Positions 6,526 to 12,621 of a stretch of 12,621 nt of DNA are shown in pieces. The stretch spans positions 1-12,621 of the forward strand of contig DATDFN010000105.1 in NCBI GenBank assembly GCA_036522615.1, given 5' to 3'. The translations under genes and the position numbers were made by a program. The stretch is from JAJPJQ01 sp036522615. Its GTDB lineage: Bacteria; Desulfobacterota; Binatia; UBA9968. Below the pieces are notes generated by a model that had not been told where the DNA came from, searched no databases, and worked only from the letters and a program-made list of their open reading frames with translations. Position 1 is the first letter of the stretch, and every line of letters starts with the position of its first letter.

Positions 6526-8073
6526 CTATTTATCGATCCAGGCCCGGCTCAAGCCCCCGATGAATGGTTGGAAGTCTCCGGAAGAGTTGGTCGCGAATCC
6601 CTTGACGTAGCTGCGAAAGGTGAAAAACCGCGGCGTGAAGCCGATCGCGACGACGGGCGAATCGTCCAGCACTTTAGCCACGACCTGCTTGAACAGCGCT
6701 TTGCGCTTCTCCACGTCGACCTCAAGCTCGGCTTTCTTCATCAACGCATCGTACTCCTTGTCGCAGTAGGCGGTCTCGTTGAGGCGCCGGTCTTTGGGGT
6801 CCGGCTCGCAGGAGTATTCCGAGTAGGCGGGCAGAGGGTCCGGATAGTCGCTGCCGCCAGCGAGCTTGAACATGAATTTCCCCTGCCGGCGCGCTTCGAG
6901 CGCCGAGGCGCGCTCCAAGATCTTCAGATCGATTTTGACGCCGATCTTTTTGAGCTGGGCCTGAATGATAGCGCCTTCCACTTCGGCGACTTCCCCCCGG
7001 TTGCCCATCAGCTCGAAGGTCTCTCCTTTGTATCCGGATTCTTTCAGCAGGGTCCTCGCCTTGTTCAAGTCGTACTTCGGCGAGGGCACGTCGAAGTACC
7101 AGATACTGTCCTTGGGGAATCTCTGATCGCTCGTTTCCGCCAGGCCGAAATAGGCGGCCTGCATAATCTCTTTTCTATCGATAGCGTGGGCGATCGCCAG
7201 GCGGAGCTTCTTGTTGTTGAACGGCGGAGCAGCGACGTTGAACTCGAGGTTGCGGGCGCCCGCCTGGTTGGCTTTGGCGTAGCCGATGTCCCGCAGTTTT
7301 CCCTGCACGATCTGCTGTACCCATTCGTAGGGCGTGCGCTCGATGATGTCGACGTCGCCCGCTTGTAAAGCGGTGAAGCGCACGGTGGCGTCGGCGATCT
7401 CGCGCATGACAACCCGATCTACGAAGGCTTTTTCGCCCCAGTAGTCGGCGAAGCGCTCGAAGACGACCCGCTGCCCAGGCTTCCACTCGACGAACTTGAA
7501 AGGGCCGGTCCCCGGAGGAAAGGTAGCGGGTTTTCTCATGCCTTCCGGCAACGATTCTTTAGGGATGACCGAGAAAGCGCGGATGTCGGCCAACAAAGTC
7601 AGGAACAATGGATTGATCTTCTTTAGGGAAACTTTAACCGTGTACTTGTCGGCCACCTCGGCTTTGTCGACCGCCTCCATATCGGCGAATCCGTAAGCGC
7701 CGTTTTTAGGGTTGAGCGTATAGTCGATCGCGAACTTGACGTCGTCGGCGGTCATCTCCTTGCCGTCGTGAAACTTCACGCCCTTGCGCAGGCGAAAGGT
7801 ATAGACTTTAGCGTCCTTGGATATCTCCCAGGACTCGGCGAGGCGCGGCTGGATCGCCCCTTTCGCGTCTCTCCCGAGCAGCGGCTCGAACATCAGCTCG
7901 CGAATTCTCGATTCCGTCGAGCTCGTGTTGACCAACGGATTCATCAGCGCGAGCTCTTTGCTGACGGCCAGCGTGATCGTGCCGCCGCGCTTGGGCTGGT
8001 TGGATGCGGCCTGCAGTCGCACGTGAATAATCAGTACGCTGAATACCAGCGCTAGAATCAGAAACCGCTTCAC
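6526..8073 (-). CDS. Periplasmic substrate-binding protein, SBP_bac_5 family (DppA/OppA-like), GTG start
   Basis: A 515-residue extracytoplasmic solute receptor that should deliver its ligand to the DppB/C-like permeases encoded directly downstream. Residues 1-23 are a Sec signal peptide: KR then a hydrophobic core ending at LQAA. No lipobox cysteine is seen, so a soluble periplasmic protein is expected. Hallmarks of the SBP_bac_5 family follow in order: NPLV, LAESWEISKD, YTFRLRKGVKFHDGKEMTADDV, GTGPFKF, and a lobe-II DPLPAYSEYSC segment. The longer open frame back to 8142 is rejected because the GTG at 8073 begins the signal peptide and has GGAGG seven bases upstream (8085-8081). Two cysteines in the C-terminal third (SCEPD and YCDKEYD) could form a disulfide in the periplasm. 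The family binds di/oligopeptides, nickel chelates, opines, sugars and others; ligand not predictable by eye. Confidence 0.95.
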   Translation of the reverse strand: MKRFLILALVFSVLIIHVRLQAASNQPKRGGTITLAVSKELALMNPLVNTSSTESRIRELMFEPLLGRDAKGAIQPRLAESWEISKDAKVYTFRLRKGVKFHDGKEMTADDVKFAIDYTLNPKNGAYGFADMEAVDKAEVADKYTVKVSLKKINPLFLTLLADIRAFSVIPKESLPEGMRKPATFPPGTGPFKFVEWKPGQRVVFERFADYWGEKAFVDRVVMREIADATVRFTALQAGDVDIIERTPYEWVQQIVQGKLRDIGYAKANQAGARNLEFNVAAPPFNNKKLRLAIAHAIDRKEIMQAAYFGLAETSDQRFPKDSIWYFDVPSPKYDLNKARTLLKESGYKGETFELMGNRGEVAEVEGAIIQAQLKKIGVKIDLKILERASALEARRQGKFMFKLAGGSDYPDPLPAYSEYSCEPDPKDRRLNETAYCDKEYDALMKKAELEVDVEKRKALFKQVVAKVLDDSPVVAIGFTPRFFTFRSYVKGFATNSSGDFQPFIGGLSRAWIDK

Positions 8074-8080
8074 GGCTGCG

Positions 8081-8085
8081 CCTCC
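8081..8085 (-). promoter_or_regulatory. Ribosome binding site deciding the GTG start of the binding-protein gene
   Basis: On the minus strand GGAGG (8085-8081) lies 7 bases before the GTG at 8073. It favours this GTG over the in-frame ATG at 8142, and the choice is supported by the signal peptide that begins exactly at the GTG. Confidence 0.8.
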
Positions 8086-8160
8086 GATCGAGCTTTCGAA
8101 CCGCGATCGTTCATGTTCTCCCGCCCGGCTCCTCACGAGCATTCCAGTCGCTCCCTCACA

Positions 8161-9090
8161 TTATTGCTTCCTGTAGAGCTTATCGATGTACCCAGAGTTG
8201 TCCAGTTCCCTCAAGTAATGCAAGTCCCACAACGCGAGCGGGCTCAGCTGCTTGGCTTCGGGGGACTTGATGCACCCTAGCTCGTACGCGTTGATCACGC
8301 CTTGCGGGTCCGGATAGGGCTTCTTAGGCACGCGGTCGAAAAACCTATAGTGATACGACTCGCCCTTTCTCTTGCTCAGGTTCTGAAGGATTTTTTGCGT
8401 CTTTTCCTTTTTCGTCTTGGCGAAGTGAATGCCCAGCACCAGCGCCTTGACCAAACGCTCGCCCAGCTCTTTTTTCTTGTGCAATACGGTATACGAGGTC
8501 GTGAGCGTCGGGCCGTTGATCATCGGCAGCGGGCCCAGCGGCAGAACTTGGAAACCCTGATCTTTATACCGCTCCGCGGCGTTGGCGGAGATGAAGCGGG
8601 CATCCGCTTTGCCGGACTTAAGCGCGGCGAACTGCGCGTCCGAGTCTTCGTCCTCGATCCACTGGACCTGATCGATCCCGATTCCGTTGCGGATCAGATA
8701 CATCATGTGGTTGCCGCGGCCGTGATGAAAGCCGCCGTCCCGCCCCTCCATCGGCGTGTCCGCGATGCGTTTCCCGCGGAGGTCCTGAATCGAGCCCAGT
8801 GAAGCGCGCGAGGCGACGCAGGCGTTCTGCCCGTTGACCGGCGATGCGAGGCTGACGATCGGCTTTCCCTTGACCACCAGGCCGTAGGGCGTAAGGTGGT
8901 CCCCGGAGATAAAGTCGATATCGCCTTTGAACAGCGCCGCTTCGGCGTCGGGGGGCATCGCACAGTAGTCGAAGCTCGACAGGTCGAGGCCGACCTTTTC
9001 CCAAATGCCCGCCTCTTTCAGGACTTCCCACATCGGCAGGTGGCTGGCCGAGCGATAAACGCCGCGAATTTTTATTTTGCGCTGTGCCAT
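8161..9090 (-). CDS. NMT1/SsuA-fold (PBP2-like) protein without signal peptide
   Basis: A 309-residue protein resembling the NMT1/THI5-SsuA group of periplasmic-binding-protein-II folds. Evidence: KIKIRGVYRSASHLPMW at the start, EAGIWEKVGLDL (26-37), ALFKGDIDFISG (52-63), the hinge-like SIQDLRGKRIADTP (100-113), and ALKSGKADARFIS (156-168, the usual 'ly.GevDa' position). The first residues (MAQRKIKIRG) are charged, with no hydrophobic signal sequence, and no better upstream start exists in frame, so a cytoplasmic location is predicted. A histidine cluster HHGRGNH lies at 122-128. Fold relatives that work in the cytoplasm include 4,5-dihydroxyphthalate decarboxylase and Thi5-type enzymes, so an enzymatic role is as plausible as ligand binding. 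The ATG at 9090 has GGGAG about nine bases upstream. It is first in the leftward gene set, 87 bp ahead of the binding-protein gene. No NMT1-type permease is nearby. Confidence 0.8.
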   Translation of the reverse strand: MAQRKIKIRGVYRSASHLPMWEVLKEAGIWEKVGLDLSSFDYCAMPPDAEAALFKGDIDFISGDHLTPYGLVVKGKPIVSLASPVNGQNACVASRASLGSIQDLRGKRIADTPMEGRDGGFHHGRGNHMMYLIRNGIGIDQVQWIEDEDSDAQFAALKSGKADARFISANAAERYKDQGFQVLPLGPLPMINGPTLTTSYTVLHKKKELGERLVKALVLGIHFAKTKKEKTQKILQNLSKRKGESYHYRFFDRVPKKPYPDPQGVINAYELGCIKSPEAKQLSPLALWDLHYLRELDNSGYIDKLYRKQ

Positions 9091-9167
9091 CCGATCATTC
9101 TCCCTTCGTGATAGATGCGTTTATCCCAACACCATGATCGGGTCAACCTTGAAGACGGGTTCGGTGC

Positions 9168-9196
9168 TTGGCAAAACGAGTGACCTTGAATATATA
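9168..9196 (+). promoter_or_regulatory. Probable promoter for the rightward amidohydrolase operon
   Basis: In the 165-bp divergent intergenic region (9091-9255), TTGGCA (9168-9173, 5/6 of the -35 consensus) and TATATA (9191-9196, 4/6 of the -10 consensus) are separated by exactly 17 bp. The -10 lies within a 12-bp perfect A/T palindrome (9189-9200), the only strongly AT-rich spot in the gap. Transcription would begin near 9203, giving a leader of about 50 bases before the GTG at 9256. The palindrome could also serve the leftward genes, but no well-spaced -35 was found for that strand. Confidence 0.5.
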
Positions 9197-9214
9197 TATT
9201 TCGCGCAGCCGCAA

Positions 9215-9229
9215 GTGTTAGAGAAACAC
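9215..9229. promoter_or_regulatory. Short inverted repeat, possible operator
   Basis: GTGTT (9215-9219) and AACAC (9225-9229) form an inverted repeat with a 5-bp spacer, just downstream of the predicted start of rightward transcription, where a repressor would act. The arms are only 5 bp, so chance cannot be excluded, and no regulator gene is present in the window. Confidence 0.25.
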
Positions 9230-9241
9230 GCACTCCGTCGT

Positions 9242-9247
9242 AGGAGG
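9242..9247 (+). promoter_or_regulatory. Ribosome binding site for the GTG start of amidohydrolase A3
   Basis: AGGAGG at 9242-9247 is a near-perfect Shine-Dalgarno, 8 bases before the GTG at 9256. It fixes the start at this GTG, which gives the same N-terminal register (YGL-S-DSH) as the paralogue A2. Confidence 0.85.
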
Positions 9248-9255
9248 CCATCGAA

Positions 9256-10407
9256 GTGAAACCTAAGTACGGCCTTTTCAGCTGCGATTCACACGCGCAG
9301 TTGGACCGAGACGCCTGGACGTCCAGGATGCCAAAGGCCCGCTGGGGCGACCGGATTCCGCAGATCGTCGAAATGCGCGAAGACGACGCAACCGTCGACC
9401 GTTGGATGGTCAACGGTAAGGTCCGCAGCGAGTGGGTGTGCAATTGCCCGGCGGCGATGGAGGGCGGCGTCGAGCGCGGGTACTACCCCGTGCGCTGGAA
9501 GGAAGTGCCGAAGATCGTCTACGATCCGGCCGAGCGACTAAAAGCGCTGGACGACGATCGCGTCGACGGCGAAGTGCTTTATCCGAACGGCCCCGTTTCC
9601 AATTTCGCCTTTCTTCAGTCAGACGCGGACTTCGAGCTCGCCTGCGTCCAGGCGTACAACGACGCTCTGGCGCAATGGCGCGAGGTGAGCGATCGCTACG
9701 TGCCGGTTGCCCTTATTCCTTATATGAGCGATATCGACGTCGTCGTCGCGGAAGTCGAGCGCAGCGCTAAGCGCGGCCACCGCGGCGTCGTCATGCTCGC
9801 CGAGCCGGCGTTCACCAAAAAGGGCTTGAAACGCATGAACGATCCGTTCTGGGAGCCGCTCTGGGCGTGCTGCCAGTCGCTAGGCATTCCCGTGAGCTGG
9901 CACGGCTCCTCGGGCTTGGTCCAGCAATTATCTCTGCCGAAGTGGGACGGTTTTACTAAGAGAGAGTCTCATACGGTCTCCACCTCGCGTCTGTGCGCGA
10001 CGCCCGCGCAGCTCATTCCGAGTTTGATCTTCTCCGGTATTCTCGACCGTTATCCGCGGCTCAAGTGGGTGTGCGCCGAAACGGGGTTCGGCTGGGTCAG
10101 CTATGTCCTCGAAGCAACGGATCACGAGTGGGAGCAGCGCCAACTGTGGAAGGAAGGCATCGAAATGCGGCCGAGCGAGCTCTTCCGGCGGCAAATCTAC
10201 GTAGATTTCTGGTACGAAAAAGCGGGCATCGAGCTGCGCGAGCTGGTAGGCATCGACAACATCATGTGGGAGTCCGATTATCCGCATATCGCGTCGACGT
10301 ACCCGAGATCGTGGAGCTACGTCGAAGACTCGCTCGTGGGCGTGCCGGAGAGCGAGCGGCGGAAGATGTGTTATGAAAACGCAATCAGGCTTTATGGGGT
10401 CGCGTAA
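9256..10407 (+). CDS. Amidohydrolase-2 (ACMSD) family protein A3, complete metal site, GTG start
   Basis: A 383-residue cytoplasmic TIM-barrel protein, paralogue of A2. It has SCDSHA (D11, H13), RGHRGV (H175), SWHGSSG at strand 5 (H216), CAETGFGW at strand 6 (E275) and the intact WESDYPH motif (D341, H344), i.e. the full ligand and catalytic set of the decarboxylase/hydrolase branch of the family. CNCP (C62, C64) is shared with A2 but not with A1 or A4. Length and architecture are normal for PF04909 proteins; no domain fusions. The GTG start has an AGGAGG site 8 bases upstream. It is the first gene of the rightward set and its stop is 2 bp before the A4 start, so the two are surely co-transcribed and probably translationally coupled. 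A decarboxylation or hydrolysis reaction on a carboxylated ring or lactone is the family expectation; the substrate is unknown. Confidence 0.93.
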   Translation: MKPKYGLFSCDSHAQLDRDAWTSRMPKARWGDRIPQIVEMREDDATVDRWMVNGKVRSEWVCNCPAAMEGGVERGYYPVRWKEVPKIVYDPAERLKALDDDRVDGEVLYPNGPVSNFAFLQSDADFELACVQAYNDALAQWREVSDRYVPVALIPYMSDIDVVVAEVERSAKRGHRGVVMLAEPAFTKKGLKRMNDPFWEPLWACCQSLGIPVSWHGSSGLVQQLSLPKWDGFTKRESHTVSTSRLCATPAQLIPSLIFSGILDRYPRLKWVCAETGFGWVSYVLEATDHEWEQRQLWKEGIEMRPSELFRRQIYVDFWYEKAGIELRELVGIDNIMWESDYPHIASTYPRSWSYVEDSLVGVPESERRKMCYENAIRLYGVA

Positions 10408-10409
10408 GC

Positions 10410-11543
10410 ATGGCGGAGTTTTCCTTCATCAGCGTCGACGATCATGTTCAGGAGCCGCCGGACCTCTGGACCAAGCGGCTACCCCGCTCGAAATGGAGCG
10501 AGCGCATACCGCATATCGAAACCGATGCCGCCGGCGAGCATTGGGTCGTCGATGGCGGCAAATTGAAATTTAACGGCGCCGCGGATTGCGGCGCGCTCAC
10601 GCCGGATCGAGCCGAGAACCCGCAGCGCTGGTCCGAAGTGCCTCCGTCGGTTTACGATCCAAGAGAACGACTTAAAGCCATGGATTCCGCCGGTGTCGCC
10701 TATTCCGTGCTCTATCCGACCGTAGCCGGGTCGGGCGGCGAAACCTTCGGCCGCATCGCGGATCCCGAACTGGAGCTCGCCTGCGTACAAGCCTATAACG
10801 ACTGGCTGCTCGAAGAATGGGCGGGCGCGAGCGAACGTTTCATCCCGCAATGCCTCGCGCCGCTGTTTCCGATCGGCGCGGCGATCGAGGAAATTCGCCG
10901 GGCCGTCAAGAACGGACATCGCGGCGTGATCTATCCGTCGGTGCCGATGGAACTCCGCGACGTACCGCATATCAACGACGCCGTCTACGATCCGCTTTGG
11001 GCCGCCTGCCAGGAGCTCGACGTGCCGATCTGCTTTCACGCAGGCGCTTCGTCGGCGATTCAAATTCCCGCGTACGAGGGTTATACGGCCTCGGTCGCGG
11101 CTGCGTTTCAGGCCATCACGCGTCCGGCGAGCACGGTCTCGGTGTTGGTGAATCTGCTGATCTCGAAAATTCTCCTGCGCTTTCCGAAGCTCAAGATCGT
11201 CCTCGGCGAGAGCGGACTCGGCTGGGGAGCGTATCTTTTGGAGTACACCGACTTTCAGGCGACCGGCGATCAGTTGCCGAAAAACGGCTACGACCTCATG
11301 CCCTCTGAGATGTTCAAAAGGCAATGTTATTTGGTCGGGTGGTACGATCGCGCGAGCTTGCGTGTGCGTAATTATATCGGCTCCGACAACATTCTGTGGT
11401 CGGCGCAGTTTCCGCTGGCTACTTCGACCTGGCCCAAGACGCAAGCAGCGCTGGCGCAGAGCTTCGATGGGGTCGACGCGAACGACCGGTGGAAAATCCT
11501 CTGGACGAACGCGGCGCGGCTTTACAAGATCCCGTCGATGTGA
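10410..11543 (+). CDS. Amidohydrolase-2 (ACMSD) family protein A4, terminal Asp replaced by Gln
   Basis: A 377-residue paralogue of A1. It keeps SVDDH (D10, H12), NGHRGV (H170), CFHAG at strand 5 (H210) and LGESGLGW at strand 6 (E267). The C-terminal motif, however, reads WSAQFPL instead of WxSDFPH: the catalytic/metal Asp is Q333 (CAG at 11406-11408) and the following His is L336. Long identical blocks with A1 include DDHVQEPPDLW, SVLYPTVAGS, ELELACVQAYNDWL and ASERFIPQC. Nucleotides near the start (10431-10469) match A1 (1443-1405, other strand) at 35 of 39 positions, with only synonymous differences, so the protein is under purifying selection and not decaying. ATG is 2 bp after the A3 stop; the ribosome site is weak (GGGG within the A3 end), implying coupling. 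It is probably a modified enzyme or a partner subunit of A3 rather than a standard family hydrolase. Confidence 0.92.
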   Translation: MAEFSFISVDDHVQEPPDLWTKRLPRSKWSERIPHIETDAAGEHWVVDGGKLKFNGAADCGALTPDRAENPQRWSEVPPSVYDPRERLKAMDSAGVAYSVLYPTVAGSGGETFGRIADPELELACVQAYNDWLLEEWAGASERFIPQCLAPLFPIGAAIEEIRRAVKNGHRGVIYPSVPMELRDVPHINDAVYDPLWAACQELDVPICFHAGASSAIQIPAYEGYTASVAAAFQAITRPASTVSVLVNLLISKILLRFPKLKIVLGESGLGWGAYLLEYTDFQATGDQLPKNGYDLMPSEMFKRQCYLVGWYDRASLRVRNYIGSDNILWSAQFPLATSTWPKTQAALAQSFDGVDANDRWKILWTNAARLYKIPSM

Positions 11544-11564
11544 GTTTAAAGCGAAGGAGACTTT

Positions 11565-12245
11565 ATGTCGCAATGGCTTGAGATCCGTCCGCTCATCGAT
11601 GAGATGGTGAACCGCCAGTTCGATGCGCCCGAGTTCAAGAAACTCCTCGCTGTGCCGCTTACTCCAGGGCGCATCCAGCTCTATCGTCACCACATGACCT
11701 ATTACGGAGCCAACCGGCGCGACTGCTGGGCATTCGTCTCCGGAAAGGCGCCGCTCGACGTGAAGCGCGCGATCTGGACGCATGAAAAGGACGAGCTTAT
11801 TCACGACGCGCGCATGGGGCGCGCGCACGTAACCGAGGAAGACCTGCGGGAGCGGGACGAGTCGCTGCTCGTGCCCGGCGCGAAAGCCGCTTTCTACGCT
11901 TGGCTCTATTGCGCACGCGAAAAGCCGTGGCTCGAAGGTCTCTTTTACTCTCATATTTTGGAGCGGCGCAACAATAACGCCGTCGTGAAAGGCGGCGGGC
12001 TGTCGGAGCGTTGGAAACGTAAGCAGCAAGCGGATCTCGGCGTCAAAGAGGCCGCAAAGGATTTCCAGACCGAGGTCCATGCGGTGGCCGACGAAGAGCA
12101 TTCAGATCTTTTCGAGCCGCTCTTTACGCGCTATATCGACAGCAAAGTCGCCGCCGAGGCCGCGCTCGCCGCGACCCGCGACTGTCTGGTGATCGATCGC
12201 GCCTTTCGCGGCGCGCTTGCGGACGCGATCGCCGACGCCGAATAG
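11565..12245 (+). CDS. Heme-oxygenase-like (TenA/PqqC/CADD-type) protein, probable metal-dependent oxidase
   Basis: A 226-residue, mostly helical, cytoplasmic protein. The pattern YRHHMTYYGANRRDCW (40-55), followed by a helix with HEKDELIHD (73-81; E74, E77, H80), a central FYSHILERR helix (E133) and a late helix with H172-x3-D176-x2-H179, is that of the heme-oxygenase-like fold shared by TenA, PqqC and the iron-containing redox enzymes (HDO). The HxxxDxxH spacing equals that of the metal-binding H174/D178/H181 of chlamydial CADD, which supports a dinuclear metal site, although the exact ligands cannot be assigned without alignment. Relatives include N- and C-oxygenases, desaturase/decarboxylases (UndA) and aminopyrimidine hydrolase (TenA, usually with an active-site Cys; C54 and C116 are present). 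Good Shine-Dalgarno AAGGAGA at 11554-11560. It lies 21 bp after A4, so same operon. Fold fairly sure, reaction unknown. Confidence 0.75.
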   Translation: MSQWLEIRPLIDEMVNRQFDAPEFKKLLAVPLTPGRIQLYRHHMTYYGANRRDCWAFVSGKAPLDVKRAIWTHEKDELIHDARMGRAHVTEEDLRERDESLLVPGAKAAFYAWLYCAREKPWLEGLFYSHILERRNNNAVVKGGGLSERWKRKQQADLGVKEAAKDFQTEVHAVADEEHSDLFEPLFTRYIDSKVAAEAALAATRDCLVIDRAFRGALADAIADAE

Positions 12246-12260
12246 ACTCAGAACGGAAAT

Positions 12261-12266
12261 GGAGGA
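12261..12266 (+). promoter_or_regulatory. Ribosome binding site deciding the start of the right-edge cupin gene
   Basis: GGAGGA (12261-12266) precedes the ATG at 12271 by four to five bases. An in-frame ATG four codons upstream (12259) has no comparable site, so 12271 is preferred. Confidence 0.7.
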
Positions 12267-12270
12267 AGCC

Positions 12271-12621
12271 ATGGCTGAAGCAGCGGGAAATACCGCGGCA
12301 GATGGAGTCAAAGAGCGCATCGCCTACAAATCTCCCTACGAGCAGTGGAAGGAATCTGAGGGTCTGCCGACGCTCCGCGGGCTCTTTGTCAAAAATCTTT
12401 ACGACATCGAGCTGACGCCGTGGCGATCGAGCGGCGACGGGCTGGCGACATTCATTAATCTCGAGGGCACAGGCGGCTTCAACGATTCGTACGTCGCGGA
12501 GATACCGCCGGGGAAATCGCTCAAGCCGCACCGGCATCTCTTCGAAGAGACGATTTATATCCTCAAAGGTCAGGGCGCGACTTCGGTATGGATCGATCCC
12601 GCGCGCAAGGAGACTTTCGAG
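12271..12621 (+). CDS. Cupin domain protein with complete first metal motif (runs off right edge)
   Basis: The first 117 codons of a gene continuing past the right edge. After a short polar start, SPYEQWKESEGLPTLRGLFV (21-40) and a beta-rich segment lead to a textbook cupin motif 1: G81, H87, H89, E93, G100 (G-x5-H-x-H-x3-E-x6-G), which normally binds Fe(II), Mn or another divalent metal. The neighbouring EEtiYiLkGqG reading is typical of cupin dioxygenases and of ethanolamine-ammonia-lyase-activating-protein-like database entries; that name says little about function. The second motif and any second cupin domain lie outside the window, so monocupin versus gentisate-dioxygenase-like bicupin is open. 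It follows the heme-oxygenase-like gene by 25 bp and is evidently in the same operon. With the left-edge cupin gene it brackets the locus, suggesting oxidative ring cleavage or oxygen-dependent chemistry in the pathway. Confidence 0.85.
   Translation, partial: MAEAAGNTAADGVKERIAYKSPYEQWKESEGLPTLRGLFVKNLYDIELTPWRSSGDGLATFINLEGTGGFNDSYVAEIPPGKSLKPHRHLFEETIYILKGQGATSVWIDPARKETFE

Noticed and set aside
6271..7368. 365-codon plus-strand open frame antisense to the permease B/binding-protein junction
   Set aside because: Overlaps two genes with strong family signatures on the other strand; no recognisable protein family.
8085..8109. Two CGATCG palindromes 13 bases apart near the binding-protein ribosome site, as a regulatory hairpin
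   Set aside because: CGATCG is self-complementary and common in GC-rich DNA; a 6-bp stem with a 13-base loop is too weak to claim regulation.
10479..12101. 540-codon open frame on the minus strand, antisense to A4 and the heme-oxygenase-like gene
   Set aside because: It spans two well-supported plus-strand genes, has no recognisable domain and an R/H-rich composition typical of GC-rich antisense frames.
8161..12245. Thiamine (formylaminopyrimidine) salvage, suggested by an NMT1-like protein plus a TenA-superfamily protein
   Set aside because: No ThiX/ThiZ transporter, no thi biosynthesis gene or TPP riboswitch seen; the NMT1-like protein lacks a leader and the TenA-like protein has CADD-like metal residues instead.

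Overview
The window (about 12.6 kb, GC-rich, densely packed) looks like a catabolic or salvage locus from a Gram-negative-type bacterium. Overlapping stop/start codons, good Shine-Dalgarno sequences, GTG/TTG starts and strong third-position GC bias all point to Bacteria. The mix of ACMSD-type amidohydrolases, Opp/Dpp transporter, NMT1-like protein and cupins resembles uncultivated soil or sediment proteobacteria and related lineages, but no marker fixes the taxon.

Layout. A divergent intergenic region at 9091-9255 separates two gene sets. Leftwards (- strand) run a leaderless NMT1/SsuA-fold protein (8161-9090), a complete peptide/nickel-type ABC importer in the order binding protein, permease B, permease C, ATPase D, ATPase F (8073 down to 2704), and two amidohydrolase-2 genes, A2 (1479-2654) and A1 (343-1467). 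After a 105-bp gap the start of a gentisate-dioxygenase-like cupin gene (237 to 1) runs off the left edge. Rightwards (+ strand) run amidohydrolases A3 (9256-10407) and A4 (10410-11543), a heme-oxygenase-like (TenA/PqqC/CADD-type) probable metalloenzyme (11565-12245), and the start of another cupin gene (12271 to the right edge). No gap exceeds 300 bp. No tRNA, rRNA, CRISPR array, transposase or regulator gene was seen.

How it may work together. The importer would bring an unknown small molecule across the inner membrane. The amidohydrolases (decarboxylase/hydrolase superfamily), the heme-oxygenase-like protein and the cupins would process it in the cytoplasm. No substrate can be read from the sequence.

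The most striking feature is that the four amidohydrolases are two mirrored pairs, A2-A1 and A3-A4, transcribed away from the shared centre in the same functional order. A2 and A3 are paralogues that keep the full metal/catalytic set (DxH, His, terminal Asp). A1 and A4 are paralogues that keep DxH and His but have replaced the near-invariant C-terminal Asp with Asn or Gln and the nearby His with Ser or Leu. This suggests a paired active-subunit/altered-subunit arrangement that is present twice.
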